The translations under genes were made by a program, and so were the position numbers. Under the pieces are notes generated by a model. The model worked only from the letters and a program-made list of their open reading frames with translations, was not told the origin of the DNA and searched no databases. Below, one piece after another: positions 15,460 to 19,525 of a DNA stretch of 19,525 nucleotides; positions within the stretch are counted from its first letter, which is position 1; every line of letters begins with the position of its first letter. Origin of the DNA: Deltaproteobacteria bacterium (GTDB lineage: Bacteria > Desulfobacterota > Syntrophia > Syntrophales > UBA5619); the NCBI GenBank assembly GCA_026388345.1, contig JAPLJY010000142.1, forward strand, positions 1-19,525, written 5' to 3'.

Positions 15460-17007
15460 TTATTCCTTTTCCTGGGAAGCCTCCAATTCCTTCTTCAGGC
15501 TCCCTAGTCCCGGGACGTTCCCTTTCCTTACATTCGAGTACAGGGCCGTTATCATGACCAGCGCGGAAACGCCCAACAGAACCGCAGCCGTCGTGCTGGA
15601 AAAAAAGACGGACAGTCTGCCTTCGGATATGATCAGCGCCTGACGCGCGTTCATCTCCATGATTGGTCCGAGGATAAACCCCAGAATCAGAGGCGCCAGT
15701 TCGAAATTGAGCCGGCGCAGTCCATAGCCCAGGAAGCCGAAGAAAAACAGGGCGCCCACATCGAAGAGATTGTTGTTTACGCTGTAAGCCCCGATGATGC
15801 AGAAAAGAACGATCAACGGATAAAGGATCTTGTTGGATATCCGCAGCAGACGGACCCAGATCCCGATCAGGGGCAGATTCAAAACGAGAAGCAGAAAATT
15901 GCCGATGTACATCGAAGCGACCACTCCCCAGAAGATCTCGGGATTCTGCTTGATCAGCAGCGGCCCCGGAACGACGCCGTGAATCATCAGGGCGCCGAGC
16001 GTCAGGGCCATGGCCGAATTGGCCGGGATCCCCAGGGTCAGCAGAGGAATGAAAGCCCCCTGGGCGGCGGCGTTGTTAGCCGCTTCCGGACCGGCCACGC
16101 CTTCAATCGCCCCTTTGCCGAACCTCTCGGGATGCCGGGAAATCTTTTTCTCGAGAGCATAGGAAGAGAAGGAAGAGACGATACCCGTGCCGCCGGGAAG
16201 TATTCCGATGAAAAAACCGATCAGGGAACCACGGAAGATGGGCGCAACGGATTTTCGCCAATCCTCCCCTTTCGGCAGCAGTTCCCAGAATCGGGGAGTC
16301 CGGGTGTGGGGTTTTCCTTCCTCCTCGGTTCTCTCATGGAGAGAAAGGAAAATTTCACTGAGTCCGAAAAGCCCCATGATGAGCGGCACCATGTCCAGCC
16401 CGGATTCCAGATGGAGAATGCCGAAAGTGAAGCGCGCCTGGGAAGAGATGGCCTCGATGCCAATGGAAGCGAGCAGGAGTCCAAGAACCGCCATCAACAG
16501 CGCCCTGGCCATCGAACCGCGGGCCAGGTAGCCCACCAGCGCAAAAGCCAGAAAGACCAGCGCAAAGATCTCCGGCGGACCAAATCCCAAAGCCACGCGA
16601 GCCAAAGGGGGGGCCAGAAACATCAATCCGATGACTCCGAGGGTTCCGGCGATGAAAGAGGCGAAGGCCGAAATCCCGAGGGCGGGACCCGCCCGGCCCT
16701 GCCGGGCCATCTGGTATCCGTCGAGGCACGTGATCACCGAAGCCGCCTCTCCCGGAACATTCACCAGGATCGAGGTCGTCGACCCTCCATACATAGTTCC
16801 GTAGTAGATTCCCGCCAGCATGATCACCGCCGACGTGGCGTCCATGTGAAACGTGATGGGCACAAGCAGGGCGATGGCGCCTGAAGGACCGATCCCGGGA
16901 AGAACCCCTACGGCCGTTCCGACGAGCACCCCGAAAAAGCAGGCCAAGAGATTGACCGGAGTGAAGGCGTGTTGAAATCCCTGAAAAATACCCTGAAAGA
17001 TATCCAT
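15460..17007 (-). CDS. tctA: tripartite tricarboxylate transporter large permease (TctA family)
   Basis: This 515-residue membrane protein with about 12 helices forms the cation-coupled channel of the carrier. The two TctA signatures are intact: [20 protein letters not shown] at 34-53 and [24 protein letters not shown] at 68-91, and a second inverted-repeat half reads [21 protein letters not shown] and [21 protein letters not shown]. The C-terminus is a charged tail ([13 protein letters not shown]). The ATG lies 17 bases after the tctB stop; a weak AAGGGG about 13 bases upstream implies translation coupled to tctB. Confidence 0.95.
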   Translation of the reverse strand: MDIFQGIFQGFQHAFTPVNLLACFFGVLVGTAVGVLPGIGPSGAIALLVPITFHMDATSAVIMLAGIYYGTMYGGSTTSILVNVPGEAASVITCLDGYQMARQGRAGPALGISAFASFIAGTLGVIGLMFLAPPLARVALGFGPPEIFALVFLAFALVGYLARGSMARALLMAVLGLLLASIGIEAISSQARFTFGILHLESGLDMVPLIMGLFGLSEIFLSLHERTEEEGKPHTRTPRFWELLPKGEDWRKSVAPIFRGSLIGFFIGILPGGTGIVSSFSSYALEKKISRHPERFGKGAIEGVAGPEAANNAAAQGAFIPLLTLGIPANSAMALTLGALMIHGVVPGPLLIKQNPEIFWGVVASMYIGNFLLLVLNLPLIGIWVRLLRISNKILYPLIVLFCIIGAYSVNNNLFDVGALFFFGFLGYGLRRLNFELAPLILGFILGPIMEMNARQALIISEGRLSVFFSSTTAAVLLGVSALVMITALYSNVRKGNVPGLGSLKKELEASQEKE

Positions 17008-17024
17008 AAGAAAGGCGCGCCCCT

Positions 17025-17474
17025 TTATAAACCGAAGATCCCCTCGGGAAAGGGGATGATGAAGAGTTTATAAAAAATGAGGTAAACGACAACGACTATG
17101 GCCACGGACAGCGTGAAGCTTCTCCGATATCGTCTCTCTCCGAAACACCGCATCAGGTAAACAATAAGGAGAAGAGTGTCCAAGTAAAATCCCAGAACCT
17201 TCATCAGGGCAAGGTAAAGGAGCAGACCGCCGGCGATGAACAGGATCGGCTTCTCCTCTTTCCAAAACTTCTTTTCAACCGTGGTCCCTTTCTGGGGCGG
17301 TTCCAAATAGGACAAACCCGCCAGGACGACCATGGAAAGGCCCAAAAAGAACGGCAGGAAGCCGGGGCCGGGATTATGCAGTGTGCCCAGGGAAAGCCTG
17401 ACCGATTGGGCCATGACTCCCCCGCCCAGAACGATGAAAAGGATGAGTACAATCCGGTCCGCCGTCCATTTCAT
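17025..17474 (-). CDS. tctB: tripartite tricarboxylate transporter small permease (TctB family)
   Basis: This 149-residue protein has four predicted membrane helices and the TctB signature NPGPGFLPFFLGL at 34-46 after the first helix. It pairs with TctA in the inner membrane. It is the first gene of the operon. Upstream are a good -35 box and overlapping palindromes. A possible ribosome site is GGAAGGA about 11 bases before the ATG. Family members are poorly conserved, but size, topology and position before tctA agree. Confidence 0.92.
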   Translation of the reverse strand: MKWTADRIVLILFIVLGGGVMAQSVRLSLGTLHNPGPGFLPFFLGLSMVVLAGLSYLEPPQKGTTVEKKFWKEEKPILFIAGGLLLYLALMKVLGFYLDTLLLIVYLMRCFGERRYRRSFTLSVAIVVVVYLIFYKLFIIPFPEGIFGL

Positions 17475-17509
17475 GATGCCGCCTGTCCTTCCAGTACTTG
17501 AAAAATCAT

Positions 17510-17528
17510 TACCAATATTGGTACCAAT
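17510..17528. promoter_or_regulatory. overlapping palindromes, candidate GntR operator of the tct operon
   Basis: TACCAATATTGGTA (17510-17523) is a perfect 14-bp palindrome, and ATTGGTACCAAT (17517-17528) is a perfect 12-bp palindrome sharing its right half. Together they give three alternating half-sites, ACCAAT/ATTGGT/ACCAAT. The TTGGTACCAA type fits known FadR/UxuR/VanR-like GntR operators. The site lies just after the promoter, 36 bases before the tctB start, where a bound repressor would block transcription. The regulator at 13447-14202 is the likely binder. Confidence 0.62.
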
Positions 17529-17543
17529 TTCTTATAGTGGCGG

Positions 17544-17572
17544 ATACTGGCAAGGATCATGATCCCTGTCAA
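17544..17572 (-). promoter_or_regulatory. sigma70-type promoter of the tctB-tctA-tctC-gntR operon
   Basis: On the minus strand TTGACA (17567-17572) is followed after exactly 17 bases by CAGTAT (17544-17549). The -35 box is perfect; the -10 box keeps the key A2 and T6. The spacer carries a 12-bp perfect palindrome, GGATCATGATCC (17554-17565). The transcript would start about 60 bases before tctB, with the overlapping palindromes in its leader. Confidence 0.58.
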
Positions 17573-17605
17573 GCTTTTTTTGAAATGTGTCGGGTAAACG
17601 GTAAA

Positions 17606-18922
17606 CTACATTTTTTGATTGCCGTCCGGGTCCATCAACCCCGCCTGACGGCAGTGGGTCTCCGCGGTGAAGCCGATCAACAGGGCCGACAGGATCGAGA
17701 AGGCGATGATCAGCACAAAACCCGACCGGTAGGCGGCCAGGTCGTAGATTCGGACGCCGCCGGCGATGGTCCCCCGCCAGGAGAGATCCAGCACCCAGCC
17801 GATGGCCGGCTGGAGGATCATGACCCCGAAAATCGCACCCATATTGTACACCCCGCTGACCGTGCCGGCGAACCGGGACGGGACGGATTCCTTCACGAAG
17901 GCGAAGCCCATGGTCACGGAACCGCTCGTCAGGCCGACGAGAATGACCATGGAGACGAGCAGCCAGATGGGGAGCCTGGGGAAGAAGAGGATCGGAATCC
18001 AGCAGAGCAATGCCACGACCGAACCGGCGAACATGACGGGCTTGCGCAAGCCGATCCGGTCGGACAGGATGCCCTGCAGGATGGCGCCTGCGGCGTAACA
18101 GATCAGCAGTGTCGAGGTAATGGCGGAGCTTGCCGCGACGGGCATCCCGTAATGGGTCGTGAAGAAAGGGACGCCCCAGAGCCCGGCGAAGGTGAGGACC
18201 GGTCCCGTCAAACCGCAACCGACGAGGGAGAGAAGCCAGGTGTTCCGGTAGCGGAACACCATCACCAGATCGTTGCGGAGCGTCGCCGGTGAAAAAAACG
18301 CCTCCGGCTCCGGAGGGGCGAAGCTTCGGTATCCCCGGTCGGCAGGATCATCCCGGATGATCAGCCAGATCGCGGCCCCGATGAGGAGGAGAACGGCCGC
18401 CGCGACAAACATAACGGGCCGCCAGCCAAAGCGGGCAACCAGAAAATGCAGCGGAACGCCGGCGGATACGGCGCCGCCGACGCCGCAGAAGAGTGTGAGC
18501 CCGCCCAACGTAGCGTAGAAGCGGGGTTCGAACCAGCGTGTCGAAAGACGGAGGATGGCGACATAGGCGACCCCGACCGCCCCGCCGATGAGGAGTCGTC
18601 CCATGTTGGCCGGAACGATCGATGTGGCGGAGGCAAAAAGAAGGGTCCCGCCGGCGGCGATAAGCGCACCGGCGGTCAGGAGTTTGCGAGGGCCCCAGTA
18701 ATCGGCAAGGATGCCCGTGGGGACCTGCATCAGGAAATAGCTGTAGAAGTAAAAGGCGGTGAAGTTGCCGAGCCCCGCGGCGCCGATCTGAAAATCGGCC
18801 ATGAGCTGATCGGTCATGACGGCGGGGGCGACCCGATGGTAGAAACCGGTGAAGAAGAAGGCCGCGCCGAGGCCCCAGACGAGCCAGGCGAGCGCGGCCG
18901 GCGGATGGTTTTTCTGGTCCAT
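17606..18922 (-). CDS. MFS transporter
   Basis: This is a 438-residue protein of the major facilitator superfamily with 12 predicted helices. The motif-A loop between helices 2 and 3 reads GILADYWGPRKLL, with a second copy GILSDRIGLRKPV after helix 8. The opening helix contains FFFTGFYHRVAPAVM, typical of the anion:cation symporter and sugar-acid-like groups. I place the start at ATG 18920-18922 (MDQKNHPPAALAWLV) because AGGAG lies six bases upstream; a longer in-frame form from 19090 would add 56 polar residues unlike any transporter N-terminus. The gene follows the same direction as the tct operon but lies upstream of that operon's promoter, so it is a separate unit. The substrate is unknown. 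Confidence 0.92.
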   Translation of the reverse strand: MDQKNHPPAALAWLVWGLGAAFFFTGFYHRVAPAVMTDQLMADFQIGAAGLGNFTAFYFYSYFLMQVPTGILADYWGPRKLLTAGALIAAGGTLLFASATSIVPANMGRLLIGGAVGVAYVAILRLSTRWFEPRFYATLGGLTLFCGVGGAVSAGVPLHFLVARFGWRPVMFVAAAVLLLIGAAIWLIIRDDPADRGYRSFAPPEPEAFFSPATLRNDLVMVFRYRNTWLLSLVGCGLTGPVLTFAGLWGVPFFTTHYGMPVAASSAITSTLLICYAAGAILQGILSDRIGLRKPVMFAGSVVALLCWIPILFFPRLPIWLLVSMVILVGLTSGSVTMGFAFVKESVPSRFAGTVSGVYNMGAIFGVMILQPAIGWVLDLSWRGTIAGGVRIYDLAAYRSGFVLIIAFSILSALLIGFTAETHCRQAGLMDPDGNQKM

Positions 18923-19409
18923 GAATTTCTCCTGGGGAGCGCCGGGTCTGATGCCGGGGAATCCGTGCCACCGCTTAGCAAATCGGGAGGACGACTTCAA
19001 GGGAAACTTGCCGCTTCCAACCCGCGCCCGGCCCATCTGATTAAAAAGTTTGCAGATATTCGGTAACTTAGAAAGCAAATGCCTTGACAAATCCCCTTTT
19101 TGGGCGTATGTGTGTCGCCAAATCGTGCAGGAAAGCGTTGCATCCCTCCCGGCCAGGGTGTCTCACCCAGGAGCCTGTTGGAATAGGCTCTTTTGCAGGC
19201 TGTTCAAAAATGCCCATATGCAAGGCCCCCGAAGTTCTGAGCCGTGAGACGTCGGGGACATGTTCCGGAAGCCCAAAGGGATCGGAACGTGTCCCCGGAC
19301 GACGTTGAACGGCGAAGGACGAGGGAAACGCAACAGGTGGGCGTTTTTGAACAGTCTGTCCAGGGCCGCTTACGGAAGATCAGCCCCTGTCCATCGAAAG
19401 AGAGGAATC
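18923..19409. other. non-coding stretch upstream of the MFS gene
   Basis: No convincing gene is seen between the MFS start and the last ORF. The first 150 bases hold the 5' leader of the MFS gene; a TTGTCA on the minus strand at about 19084-19089 may belong to its promoter, but no good -10 box is placed. A 6-bp stem, GAGCCT/AGGCTC (19171-19190), followed by TTTT could be a weak plus-strand terminator. The rest is the inverted-repeat element at 19196-19358. Confidence 0.5.
19196..19358. mobile_element. 163-bp MITE-like element with 22-bp imperfect terminal inverted repeats
   Basis: The 22 bases at 19196-19217 (beginning CAGGCTGTTCAAAAATG) and the complement of 19337-19358 agree at 19 of 22 positions. 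Between them is a strong hairpin, GGGGACATGTTCC (19254-19266) against GGAACGTGTCCCC (19284-19296), with one G-U pair. There is no coding capacity. The outer sequence, including CGAAGGACGAGGGAAACGC, resembles a dispersed repeat I remember from deltaproteobacterial genomes. It is probably a non-autonomous element moved by a transposase elsewhere; no clear target duplication is seen. Confidence 0.65.
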
Positions 19410-19525
19410 ATGCAAGAGGAAACTATGGAAAACGGCCCCGCGGCCGATGTGGTACCGCAGCCGGCGACGGCGGAGGGCCGCCCGCAGGAGGCCGGCGGAG
19501 AACAGGTTGTCGAACCGGAGAACGC
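19410..19525 (+). CDS. N-terminal fragment of an unidentified acidic protein
   Basis: An ATG at 19410 follows GAGAGGA with good spacing, and the frame stays open to the window edge. The 38 visible residues begin MQEETMENGPAADVVPQPAT and are rich in Glu, Ala, Pro and Gly, as in the disordered N-terminal tails of GrpE, FtsY or similar cytoplasmic proteins. Nothing in this stretch identifies the family. Confidence 0.55.
   Translation, partial: MQEETMENGPAADVVPQPATAEGRPQEAGGEQVVEPEN

Noticed and set aside
15979..16884. 301-codon plus-strand frame opposite tctA
   Set aside because: It is antisense to the conserved TctA signatures. The product is low-complexity and hydrophilic, as expected for the complement of a membrane gene.
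18923..19090. 56-residue N-terminal extension of the MFS gene
   Set aside because: The extension is polar and basic, lacks a ribosome site at its start, and the ATG at 18922 has a well-placed AGGAG and begins like a normal transporter.
19171..19190. 6-bp hairpin followed by TTTT as a terminator
   Set aside because: The stem is short, the T-run has only four bases and no plus-strand gene ends upstream, so a terminator role is not supported.
1..19525. CRISPR arrays, tRNA or rRNA genes, integrase or attachment sites bounding the islands
   Set aside because: No regularly spaced direct repeats, cloverleaf-like sequences or recombinase genes were seen, so island borders are inferred only from composition and gene content.

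Overview
The window reads as a chromosomal segment of a GC-rich Gram-negative bacterium. An anaerobic deltaproteobacterium (Desulfobacterota, Syntrophales-like) is my best guess. The guess rests on the gatB-mtnA pairing, the mix of TRAP and tripartite tricarboxylate carriers, and short dispersed palindromic repeats of a type I remember from such genomes; no rRNA or marker gene is present to prove it. Base composition is mosaic: about 60% GC or more in the housekeeping genes, about 50% in the transketolase genes, and only about 40% in the dehydrogenase at 4268-5299.

Layout. (1) 1-4192, plus strand: the end of gatB, then mtnA, a metallo-beta-lactamase-fold hydrolase and a HAD phosphatase, with stop/start overlaps inside each pair and a repeat-bearing gap between the pairs. 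(2) 4268-11181, minus strand: a catabolic island transcribed as split transketolase N and C subunits, a GntR/FCD regulator, a TRAP carrier (dctP, dctQ, dctM) and a zinc-dependent polyol-type dehydrogenase. No kinase gene is visible. A broken signal-peptide gene lies before dctP, a repeat unit sits between dctP and dctQ, and a promoter with GntR-like palindromes lies upstream. (3) 11683-12171, minus strand: an FmdB-type zinc-ribbon protein. (4) 12544-17474, minus strand: a second catabolic operon, tctB-tctA-tctC-gntR-DUF6282-like metal hydrolase. It has a TTGACA promoter and a strong overlapping palindrome, the probable operator, just upstream of tctB. (5) 17606-18922, minus strand: an MFS transporter. 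(6) 18923-19525: a non-coding stretch holding a 163-bp element with inverted-repeat ends, then the first 116 bases of a plus-strand gene.

The two islands share one design: an FCD-type GntR regulator, a periplasmic binding-protein-dependent secondary carrier and a few enzymes, with palindromic sites at the operon head. The first probably takes up a polyol or hydroxy-acid, oxidises it to a ketose-like compound and cleaves that with a two-part transketolase. The second probably imports a carboxylate handled by a hydrolase of unknown reaction. Substrates cannot be read from the sequence. The most unusual residue seen is Cys151 in the transketolase N subunit, where the family has the Mg-binding Asp of the thiamine diphosphate motif.
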